From Planctomycetales bacterium (GTDB taxonomy: Bacteria; Planctomycetota; JAKEIC01), in the NCBI GenBank assembly GCA_022614695.1, contig JAKEIC010000337.1, positions 1-39,747 on the forward strand: a stretch of 39,747 nt of DNA. Direction: 5' to 3'. Below are positions 15,174 through 21,812 of this stretch, in pieces (position 1 is the stretch's first letter; each line of letters opens with the position of its first letter). A program made the translations under genes and the position numbers. The notes under the pieces were generated by a model, which saw only the letters and a list, made by a program, of their open reading frames with translations, was not told the DNA's origin and did not search any database.

Positions 15174-15631
15174 CGCGGGGCCGCCGGCGGGGGCGGGGCG
15201 GCGGCGCGGAGTTGCCGGTAGGTCTCGAGGTGCCGCAGGCTCTTGTCGAGCGAGAGGGCGAAAGAGGCGGCGTTCAGGGGTTTCCGGGTCCCGCCCTCCT
15301 CGTCCGGGACGAGCTGGAGGACCGCGTTGGCCGCGGTCTGGAGGGCGAGGAGGAGGGCGGACTCCTCGGCGAGGCACTCGGTCGGCGGCACGGGGAGCCC
15401 GCGGTCCAGGTCGAGGAGCCGCCGGGCGAGAGGCTCCTGGCGGGAGGCGAACTCCTCGAGCGCGATCGCCTCTCCCCGTCCCGAGGCGGAGCCTGCGGTC
15501 CGCGCCGCCGCGAACGCCCCGCGCAGCTCCTCCACGTGCTCGCCGAGCCTCCCGGCGATGCGGTCCGCGCGGCGGAGGAACGTCTCCCGGTCGGCGGTCG
15601 GCTCTCCGTGCGCTCCTCGGGGGGGGATCAC
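15170..15631 (-). CDS. Helical protein paired with an FHA protein, unknown function
   Basis: GTG 15631 overlaps the FHA stop codon (GTGA), so the two are coupled. The 153-residue product is helical and Glu/Arg/Leu-rich (for example FLRRADRIAGRLGEHVEEL near 17-35 and EESALLLALQTAANAVLQLV near 93-112) and ends with a Pro/Ala stretch. No family is recognised. Its coupling to a phosphothreonine-reading FHA protein suggests a partner role (inference). It converges with the MOSC gene. Confidence 0.7.
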   Translation of the reverse strand: MIPPRGAHGEPTADRETFLRRADRIAGRLGEHVEELRGAFAAARTAGSASGRGEAIALEEFASRQEPLARRLLDLDRGLPVPPTECLAEESALLLALQTAANAVLQLVPDEEGGTRKPLNAASFALSLDKSLRHLETYRQLRAAAPPPPAAPR

Positions 15632-16176
15632 TTCGCGAACTTCATCAGGATCTGGAGCCGGGAGAAGAGGTCGCTCGAGTAGAGGAAGAGGTAGTCGAGG
15701 TCCCCCCCGAACGAGATGGCGTCGCCGTTCTTGAGCTCGCGCCGCGAGAGCGCCGTGAGCCGGACGTCGTTCACGAAGGTGCCGTTCGTCGAGCCCGCGT
15801 CCACGAGGGTGTGGTTGAACGTCCTCGGGTCCACGAGGAAGTAGGCGTGGAACTTCGAGACCGACCCGTGCTTCACGACGATGTCGTTGTTCGGCGTGCG
15901 CCCCACGGTGATCTTGTCGTGGAAGGCCTGCGTCCGGTCCTTCACGAGCGGGATGATCCGGGACTTGAGCGTGATCTGGAGGGTGCGGCGGAACCGGGCC
16001 CGGTCCTCGGCGCTCCCGCTCGTCACGGTCTGGAAGTCGCGGTCCTCGACCGCGGCCTGCGGAGGTCCTTCCGATTCTGCGAGGAATGGGTGCGGGTAGG
16101 CCCGGACGAACGAGGCCTTGTTGAGGTGCTGGTGGGCCTTCCAGAAGGCGTCGGCCGGCTCGAACTTCTCCGCCAT
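15628..16176 (-). CDS. FHA-domain protein
   Basis: The 182-residue protein has a C-terminal forkhead-associated domain (about 85-165), which reads phosphothreonine peptides. Its signature residues are GRTPNNDIVVKHGSVSKFHA with the G-R, the S-x-x-H-like loop (SVSKFHA) and the DAGSTNGTFVN turn. About 85 N-terminal residues precede it (PADAFWKAHQHLNKASFVRA and similar) with no recognised fold. Start ATG 16176 sits 10 nt after a TACAAT -10 box, with no SD. It is divergent from radC. No Ser/Thr kinase gene is in the window. Confidence 0.9.
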   Translation of the reverse strand: MAEKFEPADAFWKAHQHLNKASFVRAYPHPFLAESEGPPQAAVEDRDFQTVTSGSAEDRARFRRTLQITLKSRIIPLVKDRTQAFHDKITVGRTPNNDIVVKHGSVSKFHAYFLVDPRTFNHTLVDAGSTNGTFVNDVRLTALSRRELKNGDAISFGGDLDYLFLYSSDLFSRLQILMKFAK

Positions 16177-16186
16177 CGGCCGGGGA

Positions 16187-16192
16187 ATTGTA
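16187..16192 (-). promoter_or_regulatory. -10 box of the FHA gene (leaderless type)
   Basis: TACAAT on the minus strand (5/6), 10 nt before ATG 16176, with no Shine-Dalgarno between them and no good -35. Confidence 0.45.
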
Positions 16193-16212
16193 CCGGGCGA
16201 TTCCCCTCGCCA

Positions 16213-16218
16213 TAGAAT
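16213..16218 (+). promoter_or_regulatory. -10 box of radC (leaderless type)
   Basis: TAGAAT (5/6) followed by 7 nt and GTG 16226. No Shine-Dalgarno sequence. An in-frame ATG (16217) overlaps this box and would not be inside the transcript. Confidence 0.45.
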
Positions 16219-16225
16219 GACGGCC

Positions 16226-16955
16226 GTGGGTCCCCGAGCCTCGGCGGCAAGGAAGCGGCCGATCCTGAAGGAGTTGCCGGCCTCCGAGAGACCCCGCGAG
16301 AGGCCTGCTCGCGCTCGGTCCGGAGGCGCTCGCCGAGGGGGAGCTGCTGGCGCTCGTGATCGGCGAGGGGACCCCCGGGGAGACGGCGCTCGACGCGGCC
16401 CGCCGGCTCCTCGCCTCGGCGGGTTCCCTCGCCGGGCTCGCGAGCCTCTCGCCGAAGGAGCTCTCGGCCTCCCGGGGCGTGGGCCCCGCCCGCGCGGCCC
16501 GGATCCTCGCCGCGCTGGAGCTGGCGCGACGCCTGGACGGGGCCCCCGCGGCGGACCCGCCTAGGCTCTTCCACCCGGCCGACGCCTACCGGCACGTCGC
16601 GCCCCGCCTGCGCCGCCAGTCGCAGGAGACCTTCCTCGTCCTCCTCCTCGACACGCGGAACCGCGTCACGGCGGAGCGCCCGATCTCCCGGGGGACCCTG
16701 GACGCGAGCCTCGTGCACCCCCGCGACGTGTTCCGGGAGGCGATCCGCGAGGCCGCGGCGGGGATCGTGCTCGCGCACAACCACCCGAGCGGCGACCCAG
16801 AGCCCTCGCCCGAGGACGTGGCGCTCACGCGGCGGCTCGCCGAGGCCGGCCGGCTCCTCTCGATCCCCGTGGTGGACCACCTGGTCCTCGGGAGCGCCGG
16901 TTACGTCAGCTTCGTCGAGCGGGGGCTGCTCCCCGCATCCTCCGGCCGTCCTTGA
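16226..16955 (+). CDS. radC: RadC (UPF0758) JAB/MPN-domain protein, interrupted by a frameshift
   Basis: The N-terminal RadC motif KELPASERPRER is read from GTG 16226, but the next family segment LLALGPEALAEGELLALVIG is in the +1 frame: one extra C at about 16304 (AGGCCTGCTC) breaks the reading frame. Joined, the product is about 242 aa, the family norm. It has a helix-hairpin-helix region (SRGVGPARAARILAALELAR) and the JAMM metal motif HNHPSGDPEPSPED with the distal VDHLVLG. Without correction, translation from GTG 16356 would still give 199 residues with the whole JAB domain but without the N-terminus. This may be a true mutation or an assembly error. The cellular role of RadC is unclear; it is not proven to act in repair. 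Confidence 0.88.
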
Positions 16956-16980
16956 ACTTTCCCGCGGGCCGTGTTAGGGT
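16952..16980 (+). promoter_or_regulatory. Candidate promoter for the Trm112-like/phosphoesterase pair
   Basis: TTGAAC (16952-16957), 17 nt, TAGGGT (16975-16980). A GGAGG Shine-Dalgarno (about 16990) and GTG 17000 follow, so a leader of about 13 nt is predicted. It overlaps the last codons of radC. Confidence 0.4.
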
Positions 16981-16999
16981 CGCCCGATCGGAGGTCGGC

Positions 17000-17269
17000 G
17001 TGGGGCTCGACAAGGATCTCCTCGACATCCTGGCGTGCCCCCACTGCCTGACCCCCGTGCGGGAGGACGGCGAGAAGCTCGTCTGCACGAGGCCGGAGTG
17101 CGGCCTCCGGTACGCGGTCGAGGACGGCATCCCGAACATGCTCATTGACGACGCCGACAAGACGTGCCCCAAGTGCGGGAAGGCCCGCGCCTATGACGGC
17201 CGGGTCCTCTCCTGTCCGGGCTGCGGCGGGAAGGTCGAGGACCCGCGGCTCGCGGCCCGGAGCGCCTGA
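17000..17269 (+). CDS. Trm112-like protein with an extra zinc ribbon
   Basis: The 89-residue protein starts at GTG 17000 (GGAGG element 5 nt upstream). Residues 1-50 match Trm112/YcaR: LLDILACPHCLTPVRE, a second cysteine pair in VCTRPECGLRYAVEDGIPNM, and the family ending 'IP-x-ML-x-DDA'. Trm112 proteins are zinc platforms that activate methyltransferases. Unlike the 60-residue bacterial norm, a second C-x2-C...C-x2-C ribbon (CPKCGKARA...CPGCGGK, about 54-77) is appended. Its stop codon shares a base with the ATG of the phosphoesterase (TGATG). The partner is unknown. Confidence 0.82.
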   Translation: MGLDKDLLDILACPHCLTPVREDGEKLVCTRPECGLRYAVEDGIPNMLIDDADKTCPKCGKARAYDGRVLSCPGCGGKVEDPRLAARSA

Positions 17270-18021
17270 TGGGCCACGTCGCGATCATCTCCGACCTCCA
17301 CAGCAACCTCGAGGCCCTCCACGAGGTCCTCGCCGACATCGAGAAGCGCCACGTGGACGAGATCCTGTGCCTCGGCGACATCATCGGCTACGGGCCCAAC
17401 CCGAGGGAGAGCATTGACATCGCCAAGGGCTTCTCCTTCAACCTGCTCGGGAACCACGAGGAGGCCGTGCTCTTCCTCGCCGAGGACTTCAACCAGAAGG
17501 CGCGGCAGGCGGTGGACTGGACGCGCGACCAGCTGAACCTCGCCGACAAGGACGTCGCCGAGAACCACGCGATGTGGAACTTCCTCGGGGACCTGCGCAA
17601 GAAGGTCGTCCGGGGCGACGTCCTCTACGTCCACGGCTCGCCCCGGATCCCCACGCGCGAGTACGTGATGCCCCGCGACGTGAACAACCGCGAGAAGATG
17701 GAGGAGATCTTCGCCCAGATCCCTCACGTCTGCTTCGTCGGCCACACCCACGTCCCCGGGGTCTTCACCGACGACTTCCAGTTCTTCCACACCTCGATGA
17801 TCCAGAACCAGTGGAAGCTGAACGCCCGGAAGACCCTCATCAACATCGGCTCCGTCGGCCAGCCCCGCGACGGGGACAACCGGGCCTCCTACGTGACCTT
17901 CGATGGCGAGACGGTCGAGTGGCACCGGATCCCCTACGACTTCGAGGCGACGATGCAGAAGATCCGGAACTCGAAGGGGCTGCCCGAGTACCTCGCCGAC
18001 CGGCTGCGCGAGGGGCGCTGA
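17269..18021 (+). CDS. Calcineurin-like metallophosphoesterase (YfcE/MJ0936-like)
   Basis: The 250-residue protein has all dimetal motifs in order: ISDLHSNLEAL (D-x-H, residues 7-17), CLGDIIGYGPNP (GD, about 39-50), LLGNHEEAV (GNH), YVHGSPR, and FVGHTHVPG (GH-x-H). Members hydrolyse phosphomono- or diesters such as 2',3'-cAMP, Ap4A or small nucleotides; the substrate cannot be read here. The C-terminal region includes NIGSVGQPRDGD, typical of the family. The start overlaps the Trm112-like stop by one base (TGATG), so translation is coupled. A 17-bp palindrome covers its stop codon. Confidence 0.9.
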   Translation: MGHVAIISDLHSNLEALHEVLADIEKRHVDEILCLGDIIGYGPNPRESIDIAKGFSFNLLGNHEEAVLFLAEDFNQKARQAVDWTRDQLNLADKDVAENHAMWNFLGDLRKKVVRGDVLYVHGSPRIPTREYVMPRDVNNREKMEEIFAQIPHVCFVGHTHVPGVFTDDFQFFHTSMIQNQWKLNARKTLINIGSVGQPRDGDNRASYVTFDGETVEWHRIPYDFEATMQKIRNSKGLPEYLADRLREGR

Positions 18022-18028
18022 GCGCCCC
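18012..18028. repeat. Perfect palindrome around the phosphoesterase stop codon
   Basis: GGGGCGCTGAGCGCCCC: two 8-nt arms around one base; the TGA stop lies in the centre. It could form a very stable RNA hairpin. No T-tract follows. It sits directly before the 32-bp tandem repeat. Confidence 0.5.
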
Positions 18029-18041
18029 GGTGCTCGACGCG

Positions 18042-18105
18042 GCGACACCCCTCGGCGGGCTCGGGGCGTGGCAGCGACGCCCTTCGACGGGCTCAGGGCA
18101 CGGCG
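18042..18105. repeat. Two tandem 32-bp REP-like units between the phosphoesterase gene and yidC
   Basis: Copies at 18042-18073 and 18074-18105 differ at about 9 positions, mostly transitions. Each has a core of the form CCC-TCG-CGGGCTC-GGG that is partly inverted-repeated; the second core CCCTTCGACGGGCTCAGGG resembles a palindromic element known to be dispersed in several bacterial phyla. The unit fills most of the 110-bp gap before yidC. Confidence 0.55.
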
Positions 18106-18131
18106 GCGACGCGGCGAGGGTGCCCTAGCCC

Positions 18132-20042
18132 ATGGACTGGAGATTCGCGGCCGCGCTCGGCCTCTGCGCCGTCGTCTGGATCGTCTGGTTCCAGGTCGCG
18201 ATGCCCGCGATCGCACCCCCTCCCCCGAAGGGAGCCGGGACCGAAGGGAAGGCGCCGGAGGTCGGTCCCCCGACCACGACCGTGCCCGGTCCGGCGCCGG
18301 GCGAGGCGAAGGCACCGGTCGGGCCCCCGCCCGACGGGGGGACGCCGCCGGCTCCCGCCCCGCCCCGGTTCCCGAGGACCGAGGTCCTCGAAGAGAGGAC
18401 CGTGGATCTGCCGGGGGAGTCCCTCGACATCCGGGCGACGAACCGTGGCGCCGCGCTCCTGCGCGTGACGCTCCCGAGGTTCCGGAACCCCGACCAGACC
18501 GGTCCCCACGACCTCCTCGCCCCGATCGAGGAGGGGCGGCCGCCCGGGCGGCTGCGGCTCCTCGACCCGAACGAGCCGGACCTCTTCCAGGCGGCCTGGG
18601 AGACTCTCGAGACGGCGCCCGGCGAGGCGGCCTTCGCCTTCCGCACGGGCACGGGCATCCGGGTCGAGAAGCGCTTCGCCGCGCCGAAGACCGGCGGGGT
18701 GGCCGAACCCGGGGCCTACGAGATCGGGATCCGGGTCCGGCTGGAGAACGCCGACTCGAAGCCCCGCACGGTCGCCTACGAGCTCGAGGCGCCCGCGGGG
18801 ATGACGCCCGAGCTCGCCTACCCGCCGATCCTCCCCTTCTGCGGGGGCGTCCCGCCCGTCCTCACGGCCGGGCTCCAGTACCTGCCCCAGGCCGGGCGGC
18901 CCCACGACGAGCGGTACGAGCCGCGGGGCGTGCCCCAGGGCGAGAGGATCGTGCCCATCGAGTCGGGCGCGTCGCTCCGTTTCGTCGGCGAGACCAACGC
19001 CTACTTCGTCGCGGCGCTGGTGCCGGCCGGTCCGTTCGTGCGCGAGGTCGTCGTGGGCCCTGTCTTCCCCCCCTCCGCGATCGCCCTCGAGCGGGAGAGG
19101 GCCCCGCCGGGGACGCCCCCCGCCGACCTGCGCCGGCTCGTGGGCCGCGCGGGCGGTAACTCCCTCGCCGTCGCCGTGAGGACGCGCGAAGCGAGCCTGC
19201 CGCCGGGGGGGGCGGTCGAGCACGAGTACAAGCTCGTCGTCTGCCCCAAGACCCGGGAGCTGCTCGAGGCCGAGGGGCTCGACTCGCTCCGCGCCGCGGG
19301 CATGTTCGACTGGATCGCGCAGGGCATGCTCGCGACGCTCAAGTTCTTCCGCTCGCTCGCGGGGAACTACGGGATCGCCATCATCCTCCTCACGATCCTC
19401 GTCCGTGGCTGCCTCCACCCGCTCATGTACCGCCAGTCGCTCACCTTCACCCGCTACGGCAAGCGGGTGCAGGAGATCCAGCCGAAGCTCGAGGCGATCA
19501 AGAAGCAGATCAAGGACCCGGCGAAGCAGCTCCAGAAGCAGCGGGAGCTGATGCGCGAGCACAAGCTGGCCCCCCCGCTCGGGGGGTGCGCGATGCTCCT
19601 CGTCCAGTTCCCGATCTTCGTCGCGCTCTACTCGACCTTCCTCACGTCGGTCGAGCTCCGCCACGCGCGCTTCCTCTGGATCACCGACCTCTCGCAGCCC
19701 GACCGGCTCGCCCCGCTCGGCGGGGGCTTCTGCGGGATCACCCACCTGAACGCGCTCCCGATCCTCTGGATCGTGCTCATCCAGCTCCAGCAGAAGATCG
19801 TGCAGCCGGCGAGTGAGCAGATGACGGAGCAGATGCGCCAGCAGATGGGGATGATGAAGTGGATGACGGCCGTGTTCGGGCTCCTCTACTACAACGTCGC
19901 GGCCGGGGCGGGGCTCTACGTCATGACGAGCACCCTCATCGGCATGGGCGAGCAGTGGATGATCCGGCGGAAGCTCCGCAGGATGGGGGAGCTGCCTCCG
20001 AAGGGCACCCCGTTCATGCCGCCGCCGAGCCCGATGGGATAG
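18132..20042 (+). CDS. yidC: Membrane protein insertase YidC (Oxa1 family)
   Basis: The 636-residue insertase helps membrane proteins enter the lipid phase, alone or with SecYEG. An N-terminal TM (WRFAAALGLCAVVWIVWFQV) is followed by a Pro-rich linker and a large periplasmic beta domain (about 85-380). The conserved five-helix region then starts at RSLAGNYGIAIILLTILVRG (about 405-425, with the invariant Arg) and runs through GGCAMLLVQFPIFVALYSTF and the C-terminal MMKWMTAVFGLLYYN and GLYVMTSTLI helices. The cytoplasmic hairpin is EIQPKLEAIKKQIKDPAKQL. No clear SD precedes ATG 18132. It is not beside rpmH/rnpA as in many bacteria. Confidence 0.95.
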   Translation: MDWRFAAALGLCAVVWIVWFQVAMPAIAPPPPKGAGTEGKAPEVGPPTTTVPGPAPGEAKAPVGPPPDGGTPPAPAPPRFPRTEVLEERTVDLPGESLDIRATNRGAALLRVTLPRFRNPDQTGPHDLLAPIEEGRPPGRLRLLDPNEPDLFQAAWETLETAPGEAAFAFRTGTGIRVEKRFAAPKTGGVAEPGAYEIGIRVRLENADSKPRTVAYELEAPAGMTPELAYPPILPFCGGVPPVLTAGLQYLPQAGRPHDERYEPRGVPQGERIVPIESGASLRFVGETNAYFVAALVPAGPFVREVVVGPVFPPSAIALERERAPPGTPPADLRRLVGRAGGNSLAVAVRTREASLPPGGAVEHEYKLVVCPKTRELLEAEGLDSLRAAGMFDWIAQGMLATLKFFRSLAGNYGIAIILLTILVRGCLHPLMYRQSLTFTRYGKRVQEIQPKLEAIKKQIKDPAKQLQKQRELMREHKLAPPLGGCAMLLVQFPIFVALYSTFLTSVELRHARFLWITDLSQPDRLAPLGGGFCGITHLNALPILWIVLIQLQQKIVQPASEQMTEQMRQQMGMMKWMTAVFGLLYYNVAAGAGLYVMTSTLIGMGEQWMIRRKLRRMGELPPKGTPFMPPPSPMG

Positions 20043-20046
20043 CTCG

Positions 20047-20078
20047 ACGCGGGGACGCGGCGACACGGGGACGCGGCG
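20047..20078. repeat. Two tandem 16-bp units after yidC
   Basis: ACGCGGGGACGCGGCG and ACACGGGGACGCGGCG (one mismatch) head to tail. The pattern is of the low-complexity 'GGGGACGCGG' type and lies in the 127-bp yidC-M20 gap. Confidence 0.5.
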
Positions 20079-20101
20079 AGGGATACGGAAGGCCGGGCGC
20101 A

Positions 20102-20125
20102 AGGACGAGCACGAGGACGAGCACG
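20102..20125. repeat. Two perfect tandem 12-bp units
   Basis: AGGACGAGCACG twice without mismatch, 24 bp downstream of the previous repeat. No gene reads through it. Confidence 0.55.
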
Positions 20126-20155
20126 GGCGCGACGCCCCCTGCGCGCCGGCCGCGG

Positions 20156-20161
20156 TAGACT
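20156..20161 (+). promoter_or_regulatory. -10 box of the M20 peptidase gene (leaderless type)
   Basis: TAGACT (4/6) followed by 8 nt and GTG 20170; no Shine-Dalgarno sequence is present. Confidence 0.45.
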
Positions 20162-20169
20162 CCGGCGCC

Positions 20170-21336
20170 GTGGCGGAACTCAGGCCTGACGAGAGGCGCC
20201 TCGCCGACCTTGCGGCGGAGCGGGCGGTGGGGGCGAGGAGGCTCCTCCGCACGCTCGTCGAGACGAACTCGGGGACGGCCAACGTCGCCGGCGTGCGGGA
20301 GGCGGCGCGGCTCCTCGCGCACGAGCTCTCGGCGATCGGGCTCCGCGTCGAGTGGGTGCCCGGCGAGAGCCCGCAGGGGAGCCGGGAGCACCTCCTGGCG
20401 CGGCGGGGCGAGGGCTCCCCGCGGGTCCTCCTCATCGGGCACGTGGACACGGTCTTCGAGCCGGACCACCCCTTCCGAGGGTTCCGCGAGGAGGGGGGAC
20501 GGTTCCGCGGCCCGGGGGTCGCCGACATGAAGGGAGGGCTCGCGGTCCTCATTGCGGCCCTCGCGGCGCTCGACGCGGGCCGGGGGCACGCGCGCGGGAC
20601 CGTGACCGTCCTCGTCACGTCCGACGAGGAGTGGTCGAGCCCTACCTCGCGGGCGCTCGCCGAGCGCGAGGCGCGCGCGGCCGACTTCGCGCTCGGACTC
20701 GAGGCCGGGCGGCCTTCCGGGGCCGTCGTCTCGCGCCGCTGGGGCTACGCGCTCTATCGCCTCGTCTGCGAAGGGAAAGCCGCCCACGCCGGGGTGAACC
20801 CCGAGGACGGAGTCAACGCGCTCGAGGAGCTCTCCCACCAGGTCCTGCGACTCCGCGGGCTCTCCCGTCCCCGCGACGGGCTCACCGTCTCGGTCGGGGG
20901 CGACGTGCGGGTCTCGCCGGCCAAGAAGAACATCGTCCCGGACCGGGCCGAGGCGGACGTGGACGTGCGCTTCCGGAGCCCCGCGGAGGAGTCGAAGTCC
21001 CGTCCTGCGTTCGCCTCGCCCAAGCCCGCGCACGCCGGCGCCCGGGTCTCGCTCGTGCCGGGCCTCTCGCGCCCGCCTCTCGTCCTGACCCCGGCCAGCC
21101 GCAAGCTCCTGGCCCTCGTCCGTGGAGCCGCCCGCGGCCTCGGGCGCGAGATCGAGGCCGAGGAGACCTCGGGCGGCTCCGACGCGAGCTTCGCCTCGGC
21201 CCTCGGAGTCCCGACCCTCGACGGGCTCGGGATCGTGGGCGGCGGCTACCACACGGCCGAGGAGTGGGCCGACCCGGCGAGCCTCCCCTTCCGGGCGCAG
21301 CTTCTTGCGGTGACCCTGACGAGGCTCCTCGCCTAG
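20170..21336 (+). CDS. M20 family metallopeptidase (carboxypeptidase G2/ArgE-like)
   Basis: The 388-residue zinc hydrolase shows the M20 motifs: GHVDTVF (His91, Asp93), GPGVADMKGG (bridging Asp119), SDEEWSS (catalytic Glu153 and metal Glu154), GLEAGRPSG (Glu178) and the C-terminal GGGYHTAEEW His. An internal lid domain (about 190-300) contains the dimer His in GKAAHAGVNPEDGVNA. The family hydrolyses amide bonds of N-acyl amino acids or C-terminal glutamate; the fit is best to the glutamate carboxypeptidase branch, but substrate is not decidable. No signal peptide, so cytosolic. GTG 20170 is supported by a nearby -10 box. Its stop and that of the convergent gene share CTAG. Confidence 0.92.
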   Translation: MAELRPDERRLADLAAERAVGARRLLRTLVETNSGTANVAGVREAARLLAHELSAIGLRVEWVPGESPQGSREHLLARRGEGSPRVLLIGHVDTVFEPDHPFRGFREEGGRFRGPGVADMKGGLAVLIAALAALDAGRGHARGTVTVLVTSDEEWSSPTSRALAEREARAADFALGLEAGRPSGAVVSRRWGYALYRLVCEGKAAHAGVNPEDGVNALEELSHQVLRLRGLSRPRDGLTVSVGGDVRVSPAKKNIVPDRAEADVDVRFRSPAEESKSRPAFASPKPAHAGARVSLVPGLSRPPLVLTPASRKLLALVRGAARGLGREIEAEETSGGSDASFASALGVPTLDGLGIVGGGYHTAEEWADPASLPFRAQLLAVTLTRLLA

Positions 21337-21761
21337 CGGAACATCCGCGGCAGCCCCGACTCATCCAGCGGAGGCTCATCGGGGGGCGGCGGGGGGGGGG
21401 GCGCGGCGGGGGCGGTGGGGGACGGGGCCGGCCGGTCGCACGGGACGAGCGACCGAACCACCGCGAAGTGGACCGCCGCCGCGCGCTGGGTCTTGCTCCC
21501 GGAGCGGAGGATCGAGCGTTTCTCGGTCTTGCCCTCGATCGCGTGCACGAGCGAGGGCGCCGGCTCGTCCCGCTTCGCGTCAGGGACTGCCGCGTCCCGC
21601 AGCGGCGGGAGGAGACCCTCGACCTCGGGGGTGAAACCGGGCCCGAACGAGACGACCCGGACCGCCGTCGGGGGGATCGCCTTCCGGTCCGCCGTGGGGC
21701 AGGTCGCATTCTCGAGGAACCAGACGTAGCCCTTCCACGAGTAGACGACGCCGCTCGGCAT
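21333..21761 (-). CDS. Small hypothetical protein with Pro-rich tail
   Basis: ATG 21761 is preceded by GGGAGG (about 6 nt), which supports a real start. The 142-residue product begins MPSGVVYSWKGYVWFLENAT, has a central basic SILRSGSKTQRAAAVHFAVV segment (about 84-104) and ends with a run of Pro before DEPPLDESGLPRMFR. The beginning resembles a small cold-shock-like beta fold, but this is only an impression. It follows the secreted protease gene by 51 nt and may be the last gene of that operon. Confidence 0.6.
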   Translation of the reverse strand: MPSGVVYSWKGYVWFLENATCPTADRKAIPPTAVRVVSFGPGFTPEVEGLLPPLRDAAVPDAKRDEPAPSLVHAIEGKTEKRSILRSGSKTQRAAAVHFAVVRSLVPCDRPAPSPTAPAAPPPPPPPDEPPLDESGLPRMFR

Positions 21762-21812
21762 CCGGCACCTCCCGACGAAGGCTCGGAGATTAGCGAACCG
21801 GCCCGGATCGCG

